64,000 nt of DNA from Pycnococcus provasolii (GCA_938743325.2 OW568899.1:186001-250000); one strand, 5' to 3'. Positions 45,415 to 54,774 are shown, counted from the stretch's first letter. Notes: generated by a model not told the origin, from the letters alone. Numbers and translations: made by a program.

Positions 45415-47133
45415 ATGTCCGCTCGCTTTCAAGCTCGCATGTCCCTCTGCCGTGGTCCATCTCGGTCCTCCAGGCTCCGCCGCTCTGGGAGTCGTGCTCC
45501 CTCTCCCTCTCCCTCTGCCGTCTTTTCTGGCGACTTTAGTGGCTGCCCCTCTCGGGCTCTTGGAGGAGCTTGGGTTAAGGATAAAAAGCCTTGCCCCCCC
45601 TGCTCGGCTGTTGGCGTCGCCCCTCTGGATGTCGCGTCGCTGTCCTCGAGCAGCATGGCGTCCATGGGGGTCTTGCCTTCGATGTCGCTGCTTTTCTCGC
45701 TCGCGACATTCGCACCACAAATACCTTGGACTATTATGACGATCTTCCCGCGCGCGGAGTTCACGCGTAAGCTGATGGCGTCGCTTGCAGTTCCTGTTCT
45801 GAGTTGTGCGATCCACTTCGCGGTGGACTACATCGGATTCCAACAAGCGGACGCCGCGGAGGAGCTGGCAAAATTCGCTGGAGTTTTCGATTTCGCACAC
45901 GCGCTCGACGGAACGCCGCTGCGAAGCTTCAATTCTATGCTCGAGAACCCGAACTTCGTGACAGAGGAGTGGGCACACGTCCTCGCTTGGGACATCTTCG
46001 TCGGTCGGTGGATCTTACTGGACGGTCTCGCGAGAGACGTGCCACTGCTGCGCTTGTCCCTTCTCACCTGCAACTTTACCGGACCGCCAGGTCTGCTGCT
46101 GCATCTCGCCGTATCCCTCGTGTCCGGCAAAGGCTTACCCTCGCTTGAGTTTGCAGAAGGAAAGGACGGCGGCGACGTCGTGCTCCTTCCCAGTGTGCCA
46201 CGAGCGGAATCAGCGGGAGCTCTCGTGCGTGCGCTGTACAGTGACGCGAAAGGACCTCGCGCTGATGTGACTGTATCCGCCTGTGCCGACGACGTCGTTT
46301 GGGACGACATGTGCGCGCCAAATCCCGTCAAGGGCCGGTCTGCCGTTTACAAAATGCTCAAAGTGCGCAATGCCGCAGACGATGCCGCGGGGGCAATGAT
46401 CGTGCCTGAGCGCTTTGCGGAAGGTGAAAAAGGTGCGGGCTTGACATGGCATCGTTCTAAGGAGGGGGTCGACAAGCGAGGTTTACGAGGCACGACATAC
46501 GTGGAGTTGGATGACGACGGGCGCATCGTCTACGTGCGCGAGGGTGCGGAGCCCATTTTGAAGCCGGGGGATGCCACCGCAGTGCTTCTGAAGGCTGTAG
46601 CAGAGCAAGCCGCCAAGGAAGCTGCTGTTGAACGCTCTTCGAGACCGGAACTTACGCAGCGTACGCCGGATCGCGTGAGTGACATCGTTCCCTACCTCTG
46701 GCAGGAGGTGCAAACGAGCAGTACCGACGTTCCTTCTGAAAGCATTCGATTCTTTAGCGACGAGATCTGCTACGAGGATCTTAATTACGAGCTTCCTTTT
46801 GTTGGCAGGGACAGCGTGCGTTCATTCCTCGATGAGTTCAACGTTCCGGGCCTCACGTTCAACCTTCTGCGGTGGTCGGATGGTGCTGATTCGTGCGTAT
46901 TTTGCTGGGAGGTTGACCTCGGCATGGGTGAAGACGCGGATCGCGTGCAGGGCATATCCTTTTACGGCGGCGACGGTAAGGGTGACATTCAGTACGTGCG
47001 CGATATTCCCGCGCCGACTGCGAAGCCACCTCCGCTGCAGGAGTTGGCGGCAAAGTTCGATCCCGCGCTTCGTGTATTTCAGCCGTCCCCGATGGAGGCG
47101 AGCGCGGTGGAGCTCGCGAAGTCCAAGGCGTAA
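45415..47133 (+). CDS. ABA4: ABA4-type xanthophyll protein fused to two SnoaL-like domains
   Basis: 572 residues. A Ser/Arg/Pro-rich transit region leads into an ABA4 (DUF4281) membrane domain: LLFSLATFAPQIPWTIMTIF, LAVPVLSCAIHFAVDYI, EEWAHVLAWDIFVGRWILLD, RLSLLTCNFTGPPGLLLHL. ABA4 is needed to make neoxanthin from violaxanthin in land plants. Two alpha+beta domains of SnoaL/NTF2 type follow: about 290-400 (VTVSACADDVVWDDMCAPNP, VYKMLKVRN) and about 420-545 (IVPYLWQEVQTSSTDVPSES, ICYEDLNYELPFVGRDSVRS, CVFCWEVDLG). Such domains often bind small hydrophobic ligands. Fusion within one exon is seen directly; a joint role in carotenoid conversion is inferred. Confidence 0.8.
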   Translation: MSARFQARMSLCRGPSRSSRLRRSGSRAPSPSPSAVFSGDFSGCPSRALGGAWVKDKKPCPPCSAVGVAPLDVASLSSSSMASMGVLPSMSLLFSLATFAPQIPWTIMTIFPRAEFTRKLMASLAVPVLSCAIHFAVDYIGFQQADAAEELAKFAGVFDFAHALDGTPLRSFNSMLENPNFVTEEWAHVLAWDIFVGRWILLDGLARDVPLLRLSLLTCNFTGPPGLLLHLAVSLVSGKGLPSLEFAEGKDGGDVVLLPSVPRAESAGALVRALYSDAKGPRADVTVSACADDVVWDDMCAPNPVKGRSAVYKMLKVRNAADDAAGAMIVPERFAEGEKGAGLTWHRSKEGVDKRGLRGTTYVELDDDGRIVYVREGAEPILKPGDATAVLLKAVAEQAAKEAAVERSSRPELTQRTPDRVSDIVPYLWQEVQTSSTDVPSESIRFFSDEICYEDLNYELPFVGRDSVRSFLDEFNVPGLTFNLLRWSDGADSCVFCWEVDLGMGEDADRVQGISFYGGDGKGDIQYVRDIPAPTAKPPPLQELAAKFDPALRVFQPSPMEASAVELAKSKA

Positions 47134-47613
47134 GCGCACCACCAAGTACGCTTGTAAGTTGTAACCCGACCCTTTCTACGGAATTTACCGAACTGGTCAC
47201 CAAACCTCGAGCTTACTTAAGGTAAGGTAGTACAAGTTTACTAAGATTAAGATTAAGTCGTCTATTGTCAGCTGGCATCTGGTAAGTTACCTTTGATTTT
47301 CGTTCGTGCTCGCATGAAACTGACCACCTTAATGATCGTGATACAACACCGGTGGACTGCATGACTGCATGACAGAATGAGCTCTTGCAAGCTCGCCTTC
47401 TGGCAAGGGGCGATGCAAGGGAGGAATGCAAGGGTGGTCATCGCCGCATGCATGGACGGGAATGCCAGCTCAGAATGACGGCATGGAACAGTGACAGTGG
47501 TGGTCAGTGGGAGATGATAAAGTGAAAAACAACTTGCAGCCTGAATGAGTTTGTTTTGAGGAACCCACTTCATTCCTGAAAAATATCCGCCGTCGTGGTG
47601 TCGAAGCTTCGCC
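47134..47613. other. Intergenic region upstream of the NOX-like gene
   Basis: 480 bp between two plus-strand genes; contains short repeats of GACTGCATGAC type near 47360 and no coding signal. Confidence 0.35.
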
Positions 47614-50271
47614 ATGTCGGACTTGCCTCACGCCGTCAGTGCAGGTCAGTCGAAGTTGGAGGAAGATTTAAAACATAAGAAACGCGACTCCGACGCCGAT
47701 GGCTTATGTCGGTCGTTCTCGCTTGCTGCAGAGGAGAAGACCTTGCAGGCACCGTTGGAGAAGGGGACAGCAGAGGGTGAGCTGTCGCCGTCCGTGTCCT
47801 CTGCATCCTCTGCATCCTTAAGCCGAAATATATGGACGTCCAACTTCTCACGTACCACAAGCGCGAACACAAGCGCGAAATATGCACGCAAAATGAGCAC
47901 CATGCTACACGAACTCGACCTGGAATCGCAAGGCAAGCGCTACTGGAGAAAGGCCAAGGCCATCGTGCACGCCACGTCCATGGACCCACGTCGGACGTCG
48001 CGATTGAACACGCTTAACTCGCTAGGCTGGCAAGCGGCGTTCAGAAGGTGGACCGCCGAGCTCGCCACGGACGCCGTGGTCTGGATGACTATCGCCATAC
48101 ACACGCTTGCGACGCTCTTTGTGTTCTTGCACCACGCCCTGCTGAAGGAGGAGCAAACCGCGAGCAAGGTGCCACAAGGTGCGCCGAGGTACTGGCAGAA
48201 ACGACTCGTTCCCGTGTTCGAGTTTGGAGCAATGCACGCACTGCTACTTCAGATGGCGATCCTGCCCATTGTGATGTGCTCAAACCTGCTAACCGCGCTG
48301 AGACGAACGCCGCTCGGCGTGCTTCTGCCTCTTGCCTCTTCCACGGCGTTTCATCAGCACCTAGGGGCCGTTATGCTGTTTCAACTGTTGGGCGCATTCG
48401 TCGTGTTTCTGTTCCACTTCGGATCGCTCTGCGGAGACGGCGTGACAAAGTTCTGCGACATGTTCACGTCTGAGATCATGATCAGCGGATATGTCATTTT
48501 AGGACTCACGCTGCTCGTCGCCTTGCCCGCCCTTCCTTTCATTCGCCGACTCGTTCCATTCGAGGCGTTCTACCACTCGCACCATCTATTCATCCTGCTT
48601 TACGCCGCCACCATCATGCACACCATCGATGGCGATGTGCGTGACCGAAATCGTGAGCGCAGCCAAGCATTTAAGTGGCTCAGTGGACCGCTGGTGCTGT
48701 ACGCGATTGACAAGATGGTCACCCTCGCACGACGCCTCCGCACGGGACCGTGGATTGTGATGGAGGCGCGCACGAGCGACGATTCAAACAGAGCTCTGCT
48801 GCTGCGCATCAAGCCGCGTGATGAGTCGAAGCAAGTTTCCATCGCCGCGGGGCAGTACGTGAAACTACGCATTCCGCAGATTTCAAGTGTTCAGTGGCAC
48901 AGTTTCTCCGTGGCGAATGCGGTGTCTGTGGACGATTACGTTGAAATTTTTGTCGATGTGGTTGGCTCGCCTACGAGCTGGACATCGAGGCTGTACAATC
49001 TGTGCCAAGGGAGCGATCTCGAGCATCTTCGGCTAGACGTTGCCGGCCCATTTGGCTCTGCAATGCAGTCGGCGACCGCGGTGCCAAGTCGTCGGAAGAT
49101 GCTAGTGTGTACCGGAAGTGGCGTGGTGCCGATGATTTCGCTTCTTATGAACCTCATCTATGCGCACAACCTTTGCGTGCTACCAGACACGTCTGAGCAG
49201 TCGCGCGTAAGAGATGAAGGTATCAGCAGCGACGAAGGCGAGGAAGATCCTGCCTCACCTAAAGAAAAACCGTTGGAGCGACGAAAAAGCGCTAGCGACG
49301 TCGAAGATCCTGGCATTGGAATGAGCGTTGCAGATTCCGTGGAGTACGCACGTTGGGCAAAAGCGCAGGCATCGCTTGGCAGAGCTTTCGGTATCAATCG
49401 CCCAATCGAGCTTGGATTCCTCGTGCTTGCGCTGATCGACGCTGGCGTTGGTATGGCTCTGCTGACGTGGCCAAAGCACGCCGGTGATTTAGGCGCGGGA
49501 CGCATTCCCCGCGGTGTGTTTTTTGTGCTGTACGCCCTTTATGTTGTTGGCCTTGCGAGCCACGTCGTGAACGCAATACGCCGGCGCATGTGGGGCTTGT
49601 CGGAGCTCGCAATCGAGTGTGCGTCGATCGCACTTCTTGTCGCTGCTGCGCGTCACGAGCCACCACCTGGCTTCGCGCAAAGTATGCTTCTCGCTGCATG
49701 TTGTGCGTACCGCTTCGCTTGGGAGGCTTTTGCCAATCCGTTGATGGGAAACAACATTGCGGGAGACACCGCCGTGGCAGCCACCGCCGGCGACGATGCA
49801 GATGCACCACCCGTTTTCACCCACGGCATTTCTATGCTTTGGCGTGTCAAGTCAGCATCCATTTTGCACTGGGCAATCTGGAGAATTGAGCAAGTGGTGT
49901 CCGAGCTGAGAAAGCGCTCGGATTTGGCGGGCGTTGATTTTGACAATGCATTTGACTTCCGCATTCAGTTCTCTTCGAAGGATCCCCTTGAGATTGCGTC
50001 GGCACGTGCGATTTCTCAAAACCTGGAGAATACTGTTCTCTCGGGTAGGTTAACCATCACTGACGAGGAGCCGAATGTGGACTTTCGCACGACGATGCGC
50101 GAGCTTGTGCAGAATAGCGATGGAACGTTAGGTGCCATTGGATTGTTCTATTGCGGAAATTCTCGCCTTGGGGCGAAGCTTCGCAAAGATGTGAACGAGC
50201 ATAACGTGGGATACGAAGTTAATCAGCGATCAACGCCGATCGTCTATGCTAACGAAACCGTCTTTGCGTGA
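47614..50271 (+). CDS. NADPH-oxidase/ferric-reductase-like flavocytochrome with membrane insert
   Basis: 885 residues, one exon. A cytosolic N-terminus (about 140 residues) leads to membrane helices with FHQHLGAVMLF (about 247) and FYHSHHLFILLYAATIMH (about 320-336; a proper H-x12-H pair). The FAD site is QWHSFSVAN; the NAD site starts at CTGSGVVPMISLL and ends with FYCGNSRLGAKL. Between these two NAD-site halves lies a 330-residue insert with about four extra hydrophobic segments (LGFLVLALIDAGVGMAL, GVFFVLYALYVVGLASHV, SIALLVAA, SMLLAACCAYRF). In the third-helix pair the second His expected from NOX5 is Ala. The family moves electrons from NADPH across a membrane to oxygen or ferric iron. 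Confidence 0.82.
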   Translation: MSDLPHAVSAGQSKLEEDLKHKKRDSDADGLCRSFSLAAEEKTLQAPLEKGTAEGELSPSVSSASSASLSRNIWTSNFSRTTSANTSAKYARKMSTMLHELDLESQGKRYWRKAKAIVHATSMDPRRTSRLNTLNSLGWQAAFRRWTAELATDAVVWMTIAIHTLATLFVFLHHALLKEEQTASKVPQGAPRYWQKRLVPVFEFGAMHALLLQMAILPIVMCSNLLTALRRTPLGVLLPLASSTAFHQHLGAVMLFQLLGAFVVFLFHFGSLCGDGVTKFCDMFTSEIMISGYVILGLTLLVALPALPFIRRLVPFEAFYHSHHLFILLYAATIMHTIDGDVRDRNRERSQAFKWLSGPLVLYAIDKMVTLARRLRTGPWIVMEARTSDDSNRALLLRIKPRDESKQVSIAAGQYVKLRIPQISSVQWHSFSVANAVSVDDYVEIFVDVVGSPTSWTSRLYNLCQGSDLEHLRLDVAGPFGSAMQSATAVPSRRKMLVCTGSGVVPMISLLMNLIYAHNLCVLPDTSEQSRVRDEGISSDEGEEDPASPKEKPLERRKSASDVEDPGIGMSVADSVEYARWAKAQASLGRAFGINRPIELGFLVLALIDAGVGMALLTWPKHAGDLGAGRIPRGVFFVLYALYVVGLASHVVNAIRRRMWGLSELAIECASIALLVAAARHEPPPGFAQSMLLAACCAYRFAWEAFANPLMGNNIAGDTAVAATAGDDADAPPVFTHGISMLWRVKSASILHWAIWRIEQVVSELRKRSDLAGVDFDNAFDFRIQFSSKDPLEIASARAISQNLENTVLSGRLTITDEEPNVDFRTTMRELVQNSDGTLGAIGLFYCGNSRLGAKLRKDVNEHNVGYEVNQRSTPIVYANETVFA

Positions 50272-50332
50272 TCGAGAGTGTTTACATGAATGTTGGTTTT
50301 AGTTCTAGATAATATATACATAGATATTGTTT

Positions 50333-52087
50333 TTACAAGGACGGCGATAGAGATGGTAGCTTCGTCTCTACAACGTAGAGAAACGTCTCTTCGCCTGCGG
50401 CGAGATGCAGAGGCTTTGCATCTGTCCAGATGCCCGCACCCTTAACCTGTTTTCGCGCACGTTTGGATAGATTCACAGCGCTCATCGGCACATTGCTGGA
50501 ATGCGTCCCATTCACCCCACCCCAAGTCTCCTCATGCCGACCCCACACCAGGAGCTCATTCGACTTCAAAATCGCGGCAGCCGTCGTTGCACCCGCGGCA
50601 AGCAGGCTCACGGCGTCGCCGGCTTGTCGAGCACGACCGATGAGGTGCTTCCAGGGAACAGGACGTGGATGACGCAGGCACTGCCTCCATGCCCCCGCCC
50701 GCTCTTCTAGATCTGCTCTTGTTTCCGCGTAAGCTTTCTCCATTTTCCACAGCTTGTGCGGATCGCCCTTGGACACGGAATCGCCCTTGTAGACGAACGA
50801 CGCATATTCGTCCACGCGGCTCCTCAATTTGGAAACAGACCTTGCACCCGGATGTAGAAAGTCGCACGTGCGAAGGAGGGCACCTTGGCAGCCCCACGAC
50901 CACAGCGTTCCGTCGGTATCCACCGCGAGCGAGTAGCACTTTCCCAGCGCGATGTCTTTGAATCGAGTTTGCGTCGAAAGTACCGAGTCGACGGGGCCAA
51001 TGTCCATGGGCTTCGATATGTGCTCGTCGTCGCGGCCCAGCTCACCGTAGTGGTTCAGCTTCGTCAGCGACGGCACCTGAGTTGGCGGCACGCTGCCTGG
51101 TAGCCGTTCCGTGACCGCGTTGCCCAATTCGTCGAAGCCAGTTGCGCACGTGAACAGACGTCCATCCTCGGTCAGAAAGGCACTGTGACGTCCGCCCGCC
51201 GCCACCCGTACGATGGACATGCGCTCGAGACCGACGACGCTGCCAAGACGTCGTGCGGGCTCGAAGCCGTGAACGTAGTAGCGTCCATTCTTCTCATGAT
51301 CTGGCAGTGGTAGGTCAACGCCGCACGCAGTCAAACCCCAGGCGACGGCGCCGCGGTGTGGCTTTTTGAGCGCGGCGACGCCGTAGAACGGCCCAGCGTC
51401 GACGTGCGTGAACGTACGGCTCGTCTCTGCCACCTGGACAGAGGGGTCCGTGCAGTTTGGTCCAGCGCGGCAGTGATCCGTGCGTGATGACGGCCGAGCG
51501 AGCTGGTGGTACTCGTTGCCACCCCAAGTGTAGAGTGTGCCATCATCTGATAAAGCGACAGCGTGGTCAAGTCCTGCAGCAACCATGGTGAAACGCTCGC
51601 TGTGTTTTAGCTGGATTTGGCCTGGCCTGTTTGCGGGTGCACCTTGACCTTGCTGTGAAGAAAGTGGTCGTCCTAAGGCTGATTCCGAGCTGTTCTTGGG
51701 CGTCGTCCAGCTGTACAATGCTGTTCCGCCGTTGGTCAGTGCGAGCGCGACGCCCTTGCTGATAGCTACAGCAAGGGCTTGTGGCTGTTGGCTGTGGTCG
51801 CCGAAGAAGTCGACGGGTGCTGGTAAGCCTGCAGGGTGCGGTGTGAGGCGGTTGGTTATGTGGGAACTTTTGGTGGTGGTGGAGGTGGTGGAGGGTGGCA
51901 AGGCGTTGCGTCCTAAGTACGCGGCTGATCCGTCGGATGAGAAGGACACGACTAAGAGCGATGTATTGGCGGCGGCGGCCGCTGATGATGATGATGATGA
52001 TGATGATGATGGTGATGACGACGACGTAGCGTGAGGAGGAAAGCACAGAAAGAACACAGCGCAAAGGCACATGAAAGGAAGCGGCAT
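50333..52087 (-). CDS. Secreted or membrane-targeted RCC1-repeat protein
   Basis: 584 residues from MPLPFMCLCAVFFLCFPPHA, a clear signal peptide; the frame is open 82 codons further upstream, but that part is repeat-coded. Ser-run, then RCC1-type blades: FTMVAAGLDHAVALSDDGTL-YTWGGNEYHQLAR, IVRVAAGGRHSAFLTEDGRL, DIALGKCYSLAVDTDGTLWS-WGCQGAL, AAILKSNELLVWGR. RCC1 propellers act as exchange factors or binding platforms. A signal peptide on such a propeller suggests secretion or an organelle, as in the mitochondrial FMP25 group. Convergent with the NOX-like gene, about 60 bp between stops. Confidence 0.78.
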   Translation of the reverse strand: MPLPFMCLCAVFFLCFPPHATSSSSPSSSSSSSSSAAAAANTSLLVVSFSSDGSAAYLGRNALPPSTTSTTTKSSHITNRLTPHPAGLPAPVDFFGDHSQQPQALAVAISKGVALALTNGGTALYSWTTPKNSSESALGRPLSSQQGQGAPANRPGQIQLKHSERFTMVAAGLDHAVALSDDGTLYTWGGNEYHQLARPSSRTDHCRAGPNCTDPSVQVAETSRTFTHVDAGPFYGVAALKKPHRGAVAWGLTACGVDLPLPDHEKNGRYYVHGFEPARRLGSVVGLERMSIVRVAAGGRHSAFLTEDGRLFTCATGFDELGNAVTERLPGSVPPTQVPSLTKLNHYGELGRDDEHISKPMDIGPVDSVLSTQTRFKDIALGKCYSLAVDTDGTLWSWGCQGALLRTCDFLHPGARSVSKLRSRVDEYASFVYKGDSVSKGDPHKLWKMEKAYAETRADLEERAGAWRQCLRHPRPVPWKHLIGRARQAGDAVSLLAAGATTAAAILKSNELLVWGRHEETWGGVNGTHSSNVPMSAVNLSKRARKQVKGAGIWTDAKPLHLAAGEETFLYVVETKLPSLSPSL

Positions 52088-52089
52088 AG

Positions 52090-52136
52090 AGTGCAAGAGT
52101 GAGTGCAAGAGTGAGTGCAAGAGTGAGTGCAAGGTG
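52090..52136. repeat. 12-bp tandem repeat in the leader of the RCC1 gene
   Basis: GTGCAAGAGTGA is repeated three to four times just upstream of the RCC1-protein start. In the extended minus-strand frame it would encode HSLL repeats, but a 5' leader is more likely. Confidence 0.75.
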
Positions 52137-52585
52137 GTGTTTTGACTTGAGGCTCGCACGCGTACACGTGTTGTTTTTGTTGACATCAATGACGACCAGA
52201 TACACGCGGACATGTTATTTATGTTCGCAGAAAGGCGGGGGAGGAAGAGTGCTGGGATCCAAACGAACCAACAAAAAGCTTTCCCCGTATGGTAAAGGTT
52301 TAGTCGTCCCGCGGCCGCGCAGCAAACCCCCAACGGATCGGTTTTATGTGTACACGTTTGGGGGGTTGTAGCAAGGGGAGATATTAAGATTTAAGTCTCG
52401 GTTCACGACTTCACGTCGAGCTCCTCCGCGCACGGTATTGAGGCTGTGGTGAGCGGATCATCGTGGGTGAGGCCGCGGCGCCACACGTGCACCAACGCGT
52501 CGTGAGTGTGATATAGATGTGGCGGCGAGCTCAAGCCGTCCTCTTTCACTACACGTAAGACCGCCAAGTGTCGGGGTTCAGGGTG
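52137..52585. other. Intergenic region upstream of the RCC1 gene
   Basis: About 450 bp with no convincing gene. TCGGGGTT boxes occur near 52573 and 52592 at its right edge, the latter inside the 3' end of the split gene. Confidence 0.35.
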
Positions 52586-53957
52586 TTATCGGGGTTTGGA
52601 AGTGGAGATGCGGGCTGGTGGCGGTGGCAGAGCGCCCATTCCGCGCGGCGCTGGATCTGTCTCGCGGCGGCGCTTTTGCCTGCCGCGCTCACCGTCAGCG
52701 GTGCGCAAGCCGACCGTCGCCAGCGCGGCCGGCGTCAGACTGCGCACGGCGTCCGCGGCTATCCCGGGGTCCTTAAGCTGTTGGTCGGTCAGTAACGTTA
52801 GCATCGGCGAGACGCCGGACTCCCTGATCTGTTTAAGCAACGCGGGTGTGTTTGGCGTAGACTCAGCCGGCGCGTCCAGCATCATCTCCCTGCCGAAGAA
52901 AGAAACGCGGCGCGCTACCGTGGAGGCGGACCCGGGCGTGTGGATCGGATCCTTGCCGTTCTTTTCTGGCGTCGGCGGATTCTCGCGCGCCATCTCGCAG
53001 CGGCCGGACGCTCGTGCCACGGCTTCCCGGCAGGGCTACCCAGTACGGTACGGTCCAGTACGGTACGGTGTCACCGTACCGAACTTTAACCGTACTTCTC
53101 CATATATATAAGAAAGTACGGTTAAAGTACGGTCCGACCATTTAAGTCGGCGCCGACCATTCTGGTCGGGATTCGGAGTTGGATTCGGGGTTTGGTTCGG
53201 GTGAAACCCCCAACTGTTACTGTCTGTTGACGCTGTAACTACAATGGTATGGGTTGACTCTGTGCCCTCCTGAGGTGAGAACAAGGTTCCACGGGGAGCC
53301 GCCCGCAGGAGACGTCAACGCGTCGACTCGGACCCGACGCGTCAGTGATAAGAACTACGCACACGGCGCAGGGTGCCTTCATGTACGTATATCACAACTT
53401 GAGGATACTTGACAACATAGAGAGCTGTACGACAAGCTGGACGAGTTCTATGAGTGGGATGCAGACGATGAGGGATCAGATGACGAAGAGGAGGGAAATT
53501 AAGTAGTAATGATAGTAACCAATTGAGAAGGGAATAGTAAAGAAATAAACCATTTTCGAAAATTTCATCTTAATACAGATATACCACCGTACTTGACCGT
53601 ACTTGACCGTATTTTACCGTACCGTATTTTAGCCGTATTTTACCGTACTTCTCCATATATATAAGTATTGGGTAGCCCTGCTTCCCGGAGCCGCAGTGCG
53701 TCGCCTAGGAACGCCTTGCACTTATCCTTGATCTCAGCCGGCGTGTCCGCGGCGTCCAGGAGCTCCGACGCTTTGATCTCCGCCGTCTCGAGAGACGGCG
53801 GGTGGTCGGGCTCGGCTGCCATCACATCTTGCCCGAAGGCTGCGCACCGCGTCTGCAGGTCCGCTTTCGTGGCCGCCAGGTCGTCGTCCGCTTTAAGTAC
53901 CGCGGCCTGGTGCTTCTGCAGACGCGTACGGGGAGGGTGTGGCGTAAGGGTCGCCAT
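52586..53957 (-). pseudogene. Unknown gene split by a hAT element
   Basis: Two minus-strand frames, 53957-53689 (from MATLTPHPPRTRLQKHQAAV) and 53030-52586 (through MARASGRCEMARENPP to SKPR), are in the same phase once the 650-bp element and one 8-bp target copy are left aside, giving about 240 codons. The first half is helical and charged (ADDDLAATKADLQTRC; ASELLDAADTPAEIKDKCKA), the second has SFFGREMMLDAPAES and ALLKQIRESGVSPMLTLLTD. No family recognised. With the element in place the frame runs into the insert and ends soon (NTYIYGEVR), so the gene is probably broken unless the insert is spliced out. Confidence 0.65.
53031..53680. mobile_element. Non-autonomous hAT transposon, 650 bp
   Basis: Both ends read inward CAGGGCTACCCA(G/A)TAC, the CAGGG start typical of hAT terminal inverted repeats. 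The element is flanked by identical 8-bp copies of CTTCCCGG (53023-53030 and 53681-53688), the hAT target-duplication length. Both subterminal zones are packed with CCGTAC/GTACGG motifs, and an identical 24-bp stretch containing CTTCTCCATATATATAAG occurs near each end (53089-53112 and 53642-53665). Inside, a plus-strand frame ending at about 53502 reads ELYDKLDEFYEWDADDEGSD and on to a stop, perhaps the tail of a lost transposase. Perfect duplications suggest a recent insertion. Confidence 0.9.
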
Positions 53958-54348
53958 GGCCTTCCTCGAACCGGAGAGTGAGGGGGAAGGCGGAGGGGAG
54001 AAACCCTCCTCGGCGCGGGAACTGTGCCCGACGCCGCCAGGCAAACCCCTTCTTCCCGTTTCCCCCATGTAACCCCCAAATAATCCGTTTCACCAGACTA
54101 TTTGGACCCTGCCCGTTATAAGGGGGGCTGATGAATCACGTGACCACCTCCCTGTTGGGGGTTTTGGCAGTTCGGCGTATCCCGTTTAGGGGTTCACCTC
54201 ACACACCACCCCGCAGAGCAGTCAAAAATCCGTGAGAAGTAAGCGTATCTGAGAAGAAAAACCTCAAGCTGAGAGGAAAAGAAACTCGTGTCAGTAGGGA
54301 AGCGCGCGTTGAACTCCGATGCTGAGGTTGCCGTCGTAACGATCCGCG

Positions 54349-54513
54349 TTAATCGTTGCAAGTAGGGCACCAGCGCGGTCGGTTGCGAGACACGCGTCCA
54401 GTATCAGCGCCGTAAGCAGAGGCGTTTCCCTTGGCCTTGCCCTCGTACGTCGATTGCTGACGCATCCAGTAACGGATTATCATGTCCTTAAGCTCGGAAT
54501 TATAGGTGGGCAT
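54349..54513 (-). CDS. Possible 54-residue protein with CPTC motif
   Basis: An ATG-to-TAA frame beginning MPTYNSELKDMIIRYWMRQQ and ending RNRPRWCPTCND. The composition (Tyr, Trp, a CxxC pair, few low-complexity residues) looks protein-like, which is rare in this gap. It could be a small gene, an exon, or a piece of an old mobile-element gene. No family recognised and no upstream signals identified. Confidence 0.3.
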   Translation of the reverse strand: MPTYNSELKDMIIRYWMRQQSTYEGKAKGNASAYGADTGRVSRNRPRWCPTCND

Positions 54514-54544
54514 TTACGCCGTCACGCCGGAGGGGGGGGCGTCA

Positions 54545-54566
54545 TGACGCGTCACGTGACGCGTCA
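54545..54566. repeat. 22-bp perfect palindrome of ACGCGT/CACGTG type
   Basis: TGACGCGTCAC followed directly by GTGACGCGTCA. A CACGTG core is flanked by ACGCGT cores on both sides, and further GACGCGTCA and TTACGCGTAA near-copies follow up to about 54600. It may be a cluster of bHLH/bZIP or MluI-box (MCB-like, ACGCGT) sites. Confidence 0.85.
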
Positions 54567-54696
54567 CGCGTCAAGTAACGTTTTACGCGTAACGCTTTAC
54601 GCCCATGTATACTCGGAATATCCGACCCGATTCTGGCTGGTTTCGAGCGTATCCACTACGGATTTGTACTTCCGCTCCGGCAGTACGTTGGATTGG

Positions 54697-54718
54697 GCAA
54701 TTGCCCTAAGGCAATTGC
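54697..54718. repeat. Perfect 9-bp stem hairpin
   Basis: GCAATTGCC (54697-54705), loop CTAA, GGCAATTGC (54710-54718). Confidence 0.8.
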
Positions 54719-54774
54719 GAAATCCATCACTTCCGGCGGCGACGGCGACGACGACGCCGTTGGTGCTGCTCAAG

